In this document: one piece after another, positions 26,644 to 34,792 of the stretch
Layout of the letters: every line of letters begins with the position of its first letter
How positions within the stretch are numbered: the stretch's first letter is position 1
From: Prevotella sp. UBA3675
GTDB taxonomy: Bacteria > Bacteroidota > Bacteroidia > Bacteroidales > Bacteroidaceae
Direction: 5' to 3'
Assembly (NCBI GenBank): GCA_002372235.1
Contig: DFJI01000040.1
Span: forward strand, 95,480 to 134,394
Length of the DNA: 38,915 bases
The notes under the pieces: model-generated
Told to the model about the DNA's origin: nothing
What the model saw: only the letters and a program-made list of their open reading frames with translations
The model's database searches: none
Translations under genes and position numbers: made by a program

Positions 26644-26826
26644 TCATTGTTCGCCTTTTTCTTTATTTCTCCCTTCCTTATTACTCAGCAATAGATCGTC
26701 TTTGGCATTCAACGGTGAAACTACGGGCTTGCCCGTCTTGGCTTCAAGTTCCATACGGGCATTGCGGGCAGAATGTTCCTCATTCATCTTTAATGAAAGA
26801 TCTTGCAATTCTTGAAATATTGTCAT
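26644..26826 (-). CDS. Small protein coupled to the HEPN-motif gene
   Basis: 60 residues from the ATG at 26826, whose ATGA overlaps the stop of the upstream gene; an in-frame ATG at 26832 also exists. The sequence is helical and charged, with a motif HSARNARMELEAKTGKPVVS. That resembles the C-terminal tail of BRO/antirepressor-like phage proteins (ARNAR..LE..TGKxVVS), so it may be a leftover fragment of such a gene. The tight overlap is also what one expects of a toxin-antitoxin partner. Both readings are inference; I cannot choose between them from the sequence. Confidence 0.5.
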   Translation of the reverse strand: MTIFQELQDLSLKMNEEHSARNARMELEAKTGKPVVSPLNAKDDLLLSNKEGRNKEKGEQ

Positions 26827-27482
26827 AAGCAACTTTGTTCCTTTATCCTGTTTTCTCTCTGCTTCATAGCGTAAGCATCTTCTATGCTTTCAAGAAAGGT
26901 TTTGATTGTATTTAATGCGGTTCTAAGGTAATCATTGTCCTTGATTTCAAATCCGTCGTTAATGCTCTCTTCTGATTGAACATATGCAATTAAACGATCC
27001 ATACCCCTATCCAATAAACCATGCATATAGTAATTCCTTAAAAGACCGTATTTGTTGCAGATGGTATTCTTAATATCTTCCGAAATTGACAGATGATAAG
27101 AAGATCTCCTATCATATTCTTCGCATATCTTTTTTATTAATTGGCTAGGTTGATTTGCCTTTCCTCTTGGTATTTTATAATACTTAATTATCCCATATAA
27201 CATTGACTCAAAATATGAGAAGATTGCACAAAAAAGGATCTTTCTTGCCTCATAACTATAGGCAAACCGTTTATCAAGTTCTTCACCAAGTCCTTGAGTT
27301 TCATTTGAGAATGTTTCGTAATCGCTATCAGAAAAGTTGTTGTAAATTTTATCGACTTCTTTCTCTAAATCAAGAGCCTCGTCTTGATAATGCTCAGCTA
27401 AATACCCTATTATCTGAGATAGAATCTCATATTGATTTTCTATCTCCCATCCTATATTTGATTTTGTTTTACCTATAATCAT
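26823..27482 (-). CDS. HEPN-motif protein, candidate RNase
   Basis: 219 residues, all-helical, AT-rich, no signal peptide. The segment LLRNYYMHGLL (Arg149, Asn150, His154) fits the HEPN nuclease signature R-x4-6-H with a polar residue after Arg, placed in a late helix as in other HEPN proteins. Preceding helices with EARKILFCAIFSYFESMLYG resemble the apolar first helices of the fold. HEPN proteins are metal-independent RNases used in toxin-antitoxin, abortive-infection and CRISPR systems. The downstream small gene overlaps by ATGA. Upstream, 127 bases away, is the secreted protease-FGE gene. Family placement is by motif only; a non-catalytic helical protein is the alternative. Confidence 0.6.
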   Translation of the reverse strand: MIIGKTKSNIGWEIENQYEILSQIIGYLAEHYQDEALDLEKEVDKIYNNFSDSDYETFSNETQGLGEELDKRFAYSYEARKILFCAIFSYFESMLYGIIKYYKIPRGKANQPSQLIKKICEEYDRRSSYHLSISEDIKNTICNKYGLLRNYYMHGLLDRGMDRLIAYVQSEESINDGFEIKDNDYLRTALNTIKTFLESIEDAYAMKQRENRIKEQSCL

Positions 27483-27609
27483 ATTTATATTTTAGTAGGA
27501 ATGAAATGTAACAGCAAAATGTTAAACAAAAACAAATGTCAGGGCTAACATGTAGCCACTTGTAGGCGATGTTCTTAAATGGAAATACGGGTCGCCTAAA
27601 TATAACAGG

Positions 27610-29538
27610 TCATTGTGCAATACGGAATCCTACCCCCACGTCTCTAACGTCGGGTGAAACAAAGTTTCTTACGGAAACGCCACATTCTTGGGATCCGCTT
27701 AACCAGCTTCCGCCGCGTATTATACGACTGTTTCCTGGCGTCCACCTAAGAGTTTGTATTTTAGAATTGTCAATTATATCGCCACACCATTCTTTTACAT
27801 TGCCACTCATGTCAAATAACCCCAATTCATTTTGCAATTTTTCGCCAACATTATGAATCTTTTTGTCACAATTAGAAGAATACCATGCAACAGCGTCAGA
27901 TTGATTGCTTCCTGAAAACTTGTAGTTGTGACTTTCTTGTCCTCCACTTGCTGCATATTCCCATTCTTCTTCAGTTGGCAACCTGAACTTCTTCCCTGTA
28001 ATATTGTTCAATCTTTTAATAAATTCCTGACAGTCTTCCCAAGATACATTGAAAATTGGAATCTTTGGCCCAACTTGTCCAGAAGAATTGCAAGGATTCG
28101 TCTTCATTATAGCCTGCCATTCCTCCTGAGTAATTTCATACCGGCCAATAGAGAAGTTGGGTATACTAATCTTTTCTTCTGTACCTTCAAAATTGATCAT
28201 AATAAAATCGCCTCCAGATACAGGAACCATATTGGAAAGGATTCGTTGAATGATTGTGTTAACGTTAATTGGAGTCCTTTCAATAGGTACTTGTTTTGGG
28301 AGAGAATTCGAATGGTAGTTAGCAGATGAGCTTGAATAACCTCTACTTGAGCATGTTATGTAATACACATAATTCTTTGCCAACTTAACTTTTCCACTCA
28401 GATTTTGCCCACCCATTCTATTTGTCTGTGGAAGAATGTTTGTCGAAACAGTACTTTCCATCAGATTCTTCAGATATGAGGTCTTGATGGCATAGCCAAC
28501 ATTCTCTGCACCTTTGTGCTTTGCAGAAACTATACCAACCACGTTACCTTTGCTGTCAAATAGCGGACCACCACTATTCCCTGGCTGAATGGGCGCAGAA
28601 ATCTGGTAAATTGATACATCTCCCTGAAATCCTGTCTTTGAACTGATAACTCCAGTCGTGAGCTTTATTTCTTCACCCATCGTTGATGTTAAGGGATATC
28701 CTAACACAAAGACCTCTTCTCCAACCTCTGATGTTCCCGTTTTTATAGCATAGGGAATACTAACAGACGAAATGTCTACATCTTTTACTTTGATGATAGC
28801 TAAATCATTGTACTTGTCTGTTGTCACCACGTCTGCACTGTATTTGTGATTGAAATCACCATTAATACCCTGAATAAAAATAGTCTTCGCGTCTTCTACT
28901 ACATGGTAGTTTGTAACGACATAATTATTGTTTAGTGCAAATCCAGTACCTGTCCATTCTGTAGGTTTTGCCTCTTCTTGTGCTTTCCTCGCTGCATTGG
29001 CATACATGGTTGCGGTTGGATAAACCTTTACACAATCATTTGTAAGAAGAATACTTACAGATGGGGAAAGGCGATTGTTACCTGTGAACTCCTTGGCAGA
29101 AGCATGGTCAAGTTTGAAATTTGCTGAAAAATGGAGATTGTCCTGAAGATAAATACGCGTGGCAGTTGAATGATAGTACATCCAATAGGCATTTGTTTCG
29201 CCAACTGGCTCAATTCTGAAGTTGCTTTCATCAAAATCGCCATCTGCTTTTGCATAAACTTTAAACTGGTTGTTGTTGCAGACAATATAAAGTTTGTATT
29301 TGCTATGTGGGTAGTACTGGTGTACAAATGGTGTAACATACTCACCAGCGCCATCAATATCGTATTCCCCCTCAAGCGGATCTAACAACATGATGTTGTT
29401 GGCAAAGTAACTGCGAATCTGCTGTTCGGACTCAAACATAGATTTAAAACCTGCCTTTTGCCCCAAAGCCACGCCGAAAACTGATAAAAAGATTATCAGA
29501 ATGCGTAGTCTATTTCTAATAATTGTAGTATGACTCAT
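27610..29538 (-). CDS. Secreted trypsin-like serine protease fused to a formylglycine-generating-enzyme-like domain
   Basis: 642 residues. A signal peptide (ends near GVALGQ, residue 27) is followed by a domain of unknown type (30-185), a trypsin-like S1C protease (about 190-365) and an FGE-sulfatase/SUMF1-like domain (about 437-642). The protease triad is complete: His212 (TNYHVVED), Asp245 (YNDLAIIKV), Ser322 (QPGNSGGPLFD). The FGE domain has its hallmarks: SIGRYEITQEEWQAIM, FRLPTEEEWEYAA, GLFDMSGNVKEWCGD and IIRGGSWL. FGE domains either oxidise a sulfatase Cys or act as C-type-lectin-fold binding modules. Because the domain is at the C-terminus of a protease, I think it serves recognition, but this is inference. 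It is the first gene after comM remnant C. Confidence 0.82.
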   Translation of the reverse strand: MSHTTIIRNRLRILIIFLSVFGVALGQKAGFKSMFESEQQIRSYFANNIMLLDPLEGEYDIDGAGEYVTPFVHQYYPHSKYKLYIVCNNNQFKVYAKADGDFDESNFRIEPVGETNAYWMYYHSTATRIYLQDNLHFSANFKLDHASAKEFTGNNRLSPSVSILLTNDCVKVYPTATMYANAARKAQEEAKPTEWTGTGFALNNNYVVTNYHVVEDAKTIFIQGINGDFNHKYSADVVTTDKYNDLAIIKVKDVDISSVSIPYAIKTGTSEVGEEVFVLGYPLTSTMGEEIKLTTGVISSKTGFQGDVSIYQISAPIQPGNSGGPLFDSKGNVVGIVSAKHKGAENVGYAIKTSYLKNLMESTVSTNILPQTNRMGGQNLSGKVKLAKNYVYYITCSSRGYSSSSANYHSNSLPKQVPIERTPINVNTIIQRILSNMVPVSGGDFIMINFEGTEEKISIPNFSIGRYEITQEEWQAIMKTNPCNSSGQVGPKIPIFNVSWEDCQEFIKRLNNITGKKFRLPTEEEWEYAASGGQESHNYKFSGSNQSDAVAWYSSNCDKKIHNVGEKLQNELGLFDMSGNVKEWCGDIIDNSKIQTLRWTPGNSRIIRGGSWLSGSQECGVSVRNFVSPDVRDVGVGFRIAQ

Positions 29539-29699
29539 ATTTTTTATTCTTTTGTTGTTCTTACTCTTTATGCAGGAATCAATTCCCTGACGGCGTCCTG
29601 TTCCACCACGACAAGGAGTAGTCCTTTGATGCCTTCTAATCTGAATACTAGCAAGATTGTCTTTTCTGTTTCTCTATATATGCAAAAACCTCTATTAAA
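29539..29699. other. 161-bp gap with a possible coding scrap
   Basis: On the minus strand, directly after the comM remnant C stop, a short open stretch (about 29690 down to 29570) reads ...EKTILLVFRLEGIKGLL... to a TAA, with amino-acid composition that looks coding but no start. It may be the last codons of a lost gene. I recognise no family in it and see no clear promoter for the protease-FGE gene. Confidence 0.3.
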
Positions 29700-30140
29700 C
29701 TAAACTCCTCTCTCGGCCCAGTCACCCCGGTCAAGGTTTCTATAGCCTACCGCTTCGGCGATATGCTGGCTCTGAACTCTTTCACATCCTTCCAAGTCAG
29801 CGATGGTGCGGGCGACTTTTAATATTCTATTGTATGCGCGAGCGGAGAGCTTCAGGCGTTCCATCGCCATCCGAAGGAGGTCCAAAGAACTTTCGTCGGG
29901 TTCGGCATATTGATGAATCATTCGCTCGGTCATCTGTGCATTGCAATGTATGCCCTTTTGCCCTTGGAATCGGCGTTCCTGAATCTGACGAGCCTTTAAT
30001 ACCCTTTCTCGGATGACGGCCGATGGTTCGCCCGGCTGCATCTTCGAGAGGTCTTTGAAGGGCACGACGGGCACTTCCACATGCAGGTCGATACGGTCGG
30101 GGATTCTAGGGTCCGCTTTTCGTTTGTTAATTGCAGCCAT
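29700..30140 (-). CDS. Stand-alone ComM C-terminal domain (comM 3'-end remnant C)
   Basis: 146 residues from an ATG at 30140. After a 16-residue leader (MAAINKRKADPRIP) it aligns without gaps to the C-terminal part of the intact ComM, from DRFDLHVEV to the stop, including the Mg_chelatase_C domain (MERLKLSARAY, VARTIADLEG, GYRNLDRGDWAERG). By eye about four fifths of residues are identical, while many codons differ silently, so it was taken from a related comM rather than freshly copied. The ATP-binding part is absent. One base separates its ATG from the RhuM copy 2 stop (TGACATG), so it would be translationally coupled. It may be a dead remnant or a small domain protein kept by selection. 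Confidence 0.65.
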   Translation of the reverse strand: MAAINKRKADPRIPDRIDLHVEVPVVPFKDLSKMQPGEPSAVIRERVLKARQIQERRFQGQKGIHCNAQMTERMIHQYAEPDESSLDLLRMAMERLKLSARAYNRILKVARTIADLEGCERVQSQHIAEAVGYRNLDRGDWAERGV

Positions 30141-30141
30141 G

Positions 30142-31164
30142 TCATTCGTCTTTATCATCAAAAGGCAGTGTACCAAGGTATTTGTCAAAGTCGCTTTGGA
30201 AAAGACGGTCTTGAATGATGCGGTACTTCTCAAACTCCGTCTCTGCATGCTCTTTAGCTTCTTCAGCTGTTACTGAACCTGCCGTTTGCAGCACATCATT
30301 GCCACCAGCAGCCAAGATGGTGTCTATCTGCTTTGCCCAGTCTTCCATCGTCATTGGGATATGCCGTTTCGCCATCCTTTCTGCCAATTCCAATACGCCA
30401 TTCACCAACTGTCCCATGTCTGCCAGTTCAATCTCTTTCAGATAGTTTTTGGCAATCGACACGTCTGTCTTGACAATTTTCCCGTCAGGTGCGTTCTCCC
30501 AAGATGTAAGCCCCATGTGCTCTTGCTCTGCATCGGCTCTTTCCACTATCAGTTCTGCGGCTGTACGACCATGGACAGCATAGTGCATCTTATTCTGCAT
30601 CATCTTGAAGAACAGTCTTGTTGTAGGAGCATCCCTGTTATAGTCAATTGCGGTTGCATAGATGTCCGTGAGCTTCTGGTAGAACCGTCGTTCCGATAGA
30701 CGAATCTCTCGAATTTCTGCTAACAGATGTTCGAAATAGTCTTCATCTAAGAATGTTCCATTCTCCATGCGCTTCCTGTCCAGCACATATCCGCGTATGG
30801 CATAGTCTCGCAGTACACTGGTTGCCCATTGTCTGAACTGTGTGGCTCGAATACTGTTCACACGGTAGCCCACGCTGATAATGGCATCAAGGTTGTAGAA
30901 CTGAGTGTTATATTCCTTACCATCAGAAGCAGTTCGTCGGAATTTCCGACATACTGAATCCTTCTGAAGTTCACCCTCCTTGAAGATGTTATTCAGATGT
31001 TCTGTTATTGTTGTACGACTTTTGTCAAAGAGTATTGCAATGGCATCCTGGGTACACCAAACAGTTTTTTCTGCATACATGACTTCAATGCCATCGGCCC
31101 TGCTCTCAGCCTGGAATATTAGGAACTCCGCTGTACTATTTCGTATTTCTCTTCGTTTTATCAT
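30142..31164 (-). CDS. RhuM-family protein, copy 2
   Basis: 340 residues, PF13310 virulence RhuM family. The N-terminal HTH-like segment is VWCTQDAIAILFDKSRTTITEHLNNIF (about 35-61); the family core follows (YNLDAIISVGYRVNSI, TQFRQWATSVL, then FYQKLTDIYATAIDYN) and the HYAVHGRTAAELIVERADAE block near 200. Intact, full length. First described in Salmonella SPI-3; a DNA-binding role is suggested by the HTH but not proven. It lies 30 bases after the cytoplasmic protease gene and directly before the ComM C-terminal domain gene, all on the minus strand. It is paralogous to copies 1 and 3 but clearly diverged, so they are not recent tandem duplicates. Confidence 0.85.
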   Translation of the reverse strand: MIKRREIRNSTAEFLIFQAESRADGIEVMYAEKTVWCTQDAIAILFDKSRTTITEHLNNIFKEGELQKDSVCRKFRRTASDGKEYNTQFYNLDAIISVGYRVNSIRATQFRQWATSVLRDYAIRGYVLDRKRMENGTFLDEDYFEHLLAEIREIRLSERRFYQKLTDIYATAIDYNRDAPTTRLFFKMMQNKMHYAVHGRTAAELIVERADAEQEHMGLTSWENAPDGKIVKTDVSIAKNYLKEIELADMGQLVNGVLELAERMAKRHIPMTMEDWAKQIDTILAAGGNDVLQTAGSVTAEEAKEHAETEFEKYRIIQDRLFQSDFDKYLGTLPFDDKDE

Positions 31165-31194
31165 ATCATATTGACCTTAGATATTTGTTCATTG

Positions 31195-32034
31195 TCACAT
31201 AGTTTGGTGTACTACACAAGTACAATATTCATCCAAAACTTCCCTTTCCACTTTCGACAATTCGTCTATTTTAAAAGGGAGTTTGTCTAATACAGCGTAA
31301 TATCCTGTTTCATAGATACCTTCTTCTACAAGATCTATTCCCATGATAGTAATATCAATATTTAAAGCATATAGAATTATTATTGCTGTTGTTCTATCCG
31401 CTCCACATGGTAGTAGTTTGCGAATGATTTCGGACTTATCATATTCTACCGTAATATCTATGTCAAAAATAAAAGATTCAATTTTAAGGAATGCACATAT
31501 CAAGCCATTATCATCACCTCCGTGCATAATACCTACTACTTGATTTTCCCAAAGCAAAGGGCTACCACTACTTCCACAAAACCTTTCACATTCGCAATAA
31601 AAATAGTTACCTTCTTCAGCCTTTAAAACCATAGCATTTTCTTCGGAAAATTCATTGTGATATATATTTGTTGTTGTATCAAATGCAGGTACTACACAAC
31701 AACTATTCAGAATTTCGCCTACTTTAGGTTTATGTAAATTTAAATGCAGGGAACTGTTGCTGCTGCTGAATTTATATAAAGCAACATCTATCTGTTTCGG
31801 ATCTTTATATGTGTCCCCTTTTCCTATATAGTATGCATCTATTACTTTTCTTCCATACTGATACTTGTAATTGCATAACATTACTTTATGATCTCCAATC
31901 TTAATATAGCAGTTTGGGTTATCTTTTACCACATGCGCTGCTGTAATAAAGAAACCATCAGCAACAAACCCTTGACCAACGCAGTCATTGCCAACCATAA
32001 TGGGATAAATATATGGTGCTATTGAATATTTCAT
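31195..32034 (-). CDS. Cytoplasmic trypsin-like serine protease between two rhuM genes
   Basis: 279 residues, AT-rich, without signal peptide. The N-terminal two thirds are a trypsin-fold protease: His34 (FFITAAHVVKD), Asp83 (KQIDVALYKF) and Ser156 (CGSSGSPLLW, matching GxSGxP). The C-terminal about 80 residues are a helical extension (from DRTTAIIILYALNI) of unknown role, which might sense a trigger or hold a partner. It sits 12 bases after RhuM copy 3 and 30 bases before RhuM copy 2 in one apparent operon. Intracellular trypsin-like proteases occur in bacterial defence loci as effectors; applying that here is inference from context. Housekeeping quality control (Deg-like) is less likely, because no PDZ domain is present. 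Confidence 0.78.
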   Translation of the reverse strand: MKYSIAPYIYPIMVGNDCVGQGFVADGFFITAAHVVKDNPNCYIKIGDHKVMLCNYKYQYGRKVIDAYYIGKGDTYKDPKQIDVALYKFSSSNSSLHLNLHKPKVGEILNSCCVVPAFDTTTNIYHNEFSEENAMVLKAEEGNYFYCECERFCGSSGSPLLWENQVVGIMHGGDDNGLICAFLKIESFIFDIDITVEYDKSEIIRKLLPCGADRTTAIIILYALNIDITIMGIDLVEEGIYETGYYAVLDKLPFKIDELSKVEREVLDEYCTCVVHQTM

Positions 32035-32046
32035 ACTTTTCTGTTT

Positions 32047-33072
32047 TTATTTGCTATTGTTGCCATCCTTACTTTTTGCAACAATATTTTTCTCCAAATC
32101 CTCCAGCATCTTTAAGTCCTCTGCATCGGCTATCTGGGCATCAAGTTGCTTACGTTTGGCATTGAAGATGTCGTATCTGCTACGCACGATTTCTTCTGCT
32201 TCGGTATTGGATACAGAGCCTTTACCTTGCAGAATGTCCTTTTCTTGGAAAGTCAGAAGGTTGTCAACATTCTTGCGCCAATAGTCGAGTGTCAGATCAC
32301 GTCGGCCCTTAACCCGTTCTTCCGCGCTGGTCAGGAAGATGTCAACGAGTCGGTTTAGTGAATCAATCTCATTGTCTTGCAGATAGTTCTTTGCAATGAT
32401 AATATCACCTTTGCGCACTATGTTACCCTTCCATGTGGTTAAACCCATGTTTGGCTGATTAGCATCTGCACGGGCAACTATTAGTTCTGCTGCTGTCTGA
32501 TGGGTGACGGCATAAAGCAGTTTGTTCTGCGTTTCGGCAAAGAACATCTGCGTGGCCTTGTCCGTCTTGTCGTAATCGCTACTGAGTGCAAAAAGGTCGC
32601 GCACTTTCTGATAGAAGCGTTTCTCTGACGTGCGAATATCACGAATGCGAAGCAGCAGTTCATCGAAGTAGTCGGGTCTGCCATCAGGATTCTTCAGACG
32701 CTCATCATCCATTGTGAATCCCTTTACGAGATATTCCATCAAGTGTTCCGTTGCCCATTGGCGGAACTGCGTCCCCCTCAATCCGCGCACACGATAACCT
32801 ACTGCGATGATCATCTCCAAAGAGTAGAAAACCACATTGTAGTTCTTTCCATCAGCAGCAGTAGTTAAGAATTCCTTAACAACTGAATCTTTGTATAACT
32901 CATTTTCTTTCAGTATGTTAGCTATGTGCATACTGATGTTTGGCTTCGAGGTGGCAAAAAGTTCTGCCATCTGCTGCTGGTTCAGCCATATCTTGCCATC
33001 CTTGGCATAGAGTGCTACCGATGCCCGGCCATCCGCTGTACGATAGATGATGATGTTTTGCTGTTCGTCCAT
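32047..33072 (-). CDS. RhuM-family protein, copy 3
   Basis: 341 residues, intact PF13310 member. N-terminal strands (NIIIYRTADG) and the HTH-like KIWLNQQQMAELFATSKPNI are followed by the core VGYRVRGLRGTQFRQWATEH, MDDERLKN, and TAAELIVARADANQPNMGLTTW; the C-terminal third is helical and charged. It starts 35 bases after the stop of intact comM on the same strand and leads the RhuM-protease-RhuM block. Its opening (MDEQ.NIIIY) is closer to copy 1 than to copy 2. Function in this setting unknown. Confidence 0.87.
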   Translation of the reverse strand: MDEQQNIIIYRTADGRASVALYAKDGKIWLNQQQMAELFATSKPNISMHIANILKENELYKDSVVKEFLTTAADGKNYNVVFYSLEMIIAVGYRVRGLRGTQFRQWATEHLMEYLVKGFTMDDERLKNPDGRPDYFDELLLRIRDIRTSEKRFYQKVRDLFALSSDYDKTDKATQMFFAETQNKLLYAVTHQTAAELIVARADANQPNMGLTTWKGNIVRKGDIIIAKNYLQDNEIDSLNRLVDIFLTSAEERVKGRRDLTLDYWRKNVDNLLTFQEKDILQGKGSVSNTEAEEIVRSRYDIFNAKRKQLDAQIADAEDLKMLEDLEKNIVAKSKDGNNSK

Positions 33073-33107
33073 ACCTTATAATATTATAAAAAGGTTATCC
33101 TTCACAA

Positions 33108-34655
33108 TTATATTCCTCTTTCTGCCCAGTCTCCTCTATCAAGATTCCTATACCCGATGGCTTCGGCAATGTGCTGGCTCTGTACTTTCTCGGAGCCTTC
33201 GAGGTCGGCGATGGTGCGGGCCACCTTCAGGATGCGGCCATAGGCACGGGCGGAGAGCTTCAGTCGTTCCATGGCCATGCGGAGCATGTCGAGCGAGGCG
33301 GCATCGGGCTCGGCAAACTCATGGAGCATGCGCTCGGTCATCTGCGAGTTGGAATGAACGCCCTTGAAAGCCTTGAAGCGCTCGGTCTGGATGTTGCGGG
33401 CACGAATGACACGCTCACGGATGGCCGACGACGGCTCGCCGGGCTGCATCTTCGAGAGGTCTTTGAAGGGCACGACGGGCACTTCCACATGCAGGTCGAA
33501 GCGATCCATCAAAGGACCGCTTATGCGGGATGTATATCGCTGAATCTGGCCGGGAGTGCAAACGCAGCGGTGAGTGGGGTCGCCGTAATATCCGCAGGGA
33601 CAAGGGTTCATTGAAGCTACGAGCATGAACGAGCATGGATATTCCACGGTGTAATTGGCTCTGGCAATCGTGATCTTCCTGTCCTCTAACGGTTGGCGCA
33701 ACACCTCAAGCGTAGCCTTCGAGAATTCAGGAAGCTCGTCGAGATACAGAATCCCGAAATGGGCCAGCGAAATCTCACCCGGCGTGGCTTTGGCAGTTCC
33801 GCCAGTCATTGCCACCTGGGAGGTGGAGTGGTGCGGACTGCGGAAAGGGCGCTGGGTAATCAGCGATACGTTGTTGCCCAGTTTCCCTGCCACTGAGTGT
33901 ATCTGTGTCGTCTCCAGGCTTTCAGCCAGTGACAGCGGTGGCAGTATTGACGGTAAGCGCTTGGCCATCATCGACTTTCCTGATCCGGGAGGGCCAATCA
34001 GAAGAATATTGTGTGAGCCAGCCGATGCCACCTCCAACGCGCGTTTCACGCTCTCTTGCCCCTTGACGTCTGCATAGTCGAGGTCAAAACTGTATTGATG
34101 CTCGTAGAACTCCTTGCGCGTATCTACTACCGTTGGCTCGTATGAAGTGCTTCCGTTCATGAAGGACACTACGTCAGACAGGTTGTCCATGCCATAGACC
34201 TCCAGGTTGTTCACTATGGCCGCTTCGCGCACATTCTCTCTTGGCACGATAAGCCCCTTGAACTTCTCCTTTCTGGCTCTGATGGCTATGGGGAGAACGG
34301 CACGGACGGGCTTCAGCTGGCCGTCAAGTCCGAGCTCCCCTACCAGCATATACTCATGCAGGTGGCTGCAGTCAATCTGGCCGTCAGCCCCCAGTATGCC
34401 CACGGCCATTGGCAAGTCGAATCCGCTTCCTTCCTTCTTCAGGTCAGCAGGCGAGAGGTTGATTGTCAGATTGGCAGTCGGGGTCTTGAACCCAATATTA
34501 GGTAACGCAGCGCTGATGCGGTCATAGCTTTCCTTCACCGCCGTGTCAGCCATTCCTGACAGGTGGAACATGACTCCCCTCGTCAGGTTGGCTTCTATGG
34601 TAATGGTGGTTGCCTCTAACCCCATTACGGCTGCACTATATGTTTTAGCTAACAT
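33108..34655 (-). CDS. comM: YifB/ComM family Mg-chelatase-like AAA+ ATPase (intact copy)
   Basis: 515 residues, full length. A ChlI-like N-terminal domain (about 20-145) is followed by the AAA+ core with Walker A GPPGSGKS (221-228), Walker B GILYLDELPEF (301-311), a Cys cluster (NPCPCGYYGDP...CVC, 350-366) and the C-terminal Mg_chelatase_C domain (about 415-510). In Proteobacteria ComM is a hexameric helicase that extends strand invasion during natural transformation; the Bacteroidales role is less studied. A -7 box lies 36 bases upstream. Three partial copies of its 3' end lie downstream (24626-30140), which makes it a hot spot for insertion. Confidence 0.92.
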   Translation of the reverse strand: MLAKTYSAAVMGLEATTITIEANLTRGVMFHLSGMADTAVKESYDRISAALPNIGFKTPTANLTINLSPADLKKEGSGFDLPMAVGILGADGQIDCSHLHEYMLVGELGLDGQLKPVRAVLPIAIRARKEKFKGLIVPRENVREAAIVNNLEVYGMDNLSDVVSFMNGSTSYEPTVVDTRKEFYEHQYSFDLDYADVKGQESVKRALEVASAGSHNILLIGPPGSGKSMMAKRLPSILPPLSLAESLETTQIHSVAGKLGNNVSLITQRPFRSPHHSTSQVAMTGGTAKATPGEISLAHFGILYLDELPEFSKATLEVLRQPLEDRKITIARANYTVEYPCSFMLVASMNPCPCGYYGDPTHRCVCTPGQIQRYTSRISGPLMDRFDLHVEVPVVPFKDLSKMQPGEPSSAIRERVIRARNIQTERFKAFKGVHSNSQMTERMLHEFAEPDAASLDMLRMAMERLKLSARAYGRILKVARTIADLEGSEKVQSQHIAEAIGYRNLDRGDWAERGI

Positions 34656-34691
34656 CGTTCAATCGTTGATAAAGTCTTATAAATCATGATG

Positions 34692-34699
34692 CAAAAATA
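34692..34699 (-). promoter_or_regulatory. -7 box for comM
   Basis: On the minus strand TATTTTTG fits TAnnTTTG, 36 bases before the comM ATG (34655). A T-rich stretch (TTTTAACTTTTTATC) lies where a -33 element would be, without an exact TTTG. Confidence 0.5.
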
Positions 34700-34792
34700 G
34701 CGATAAAAAGTTAAAATCAGCGTGCATTCCTTCTTAAAACGTATTAAAAAGAGAATGCCTGAGTGCAATTTGATGTCTGAAAACTGGGAATT

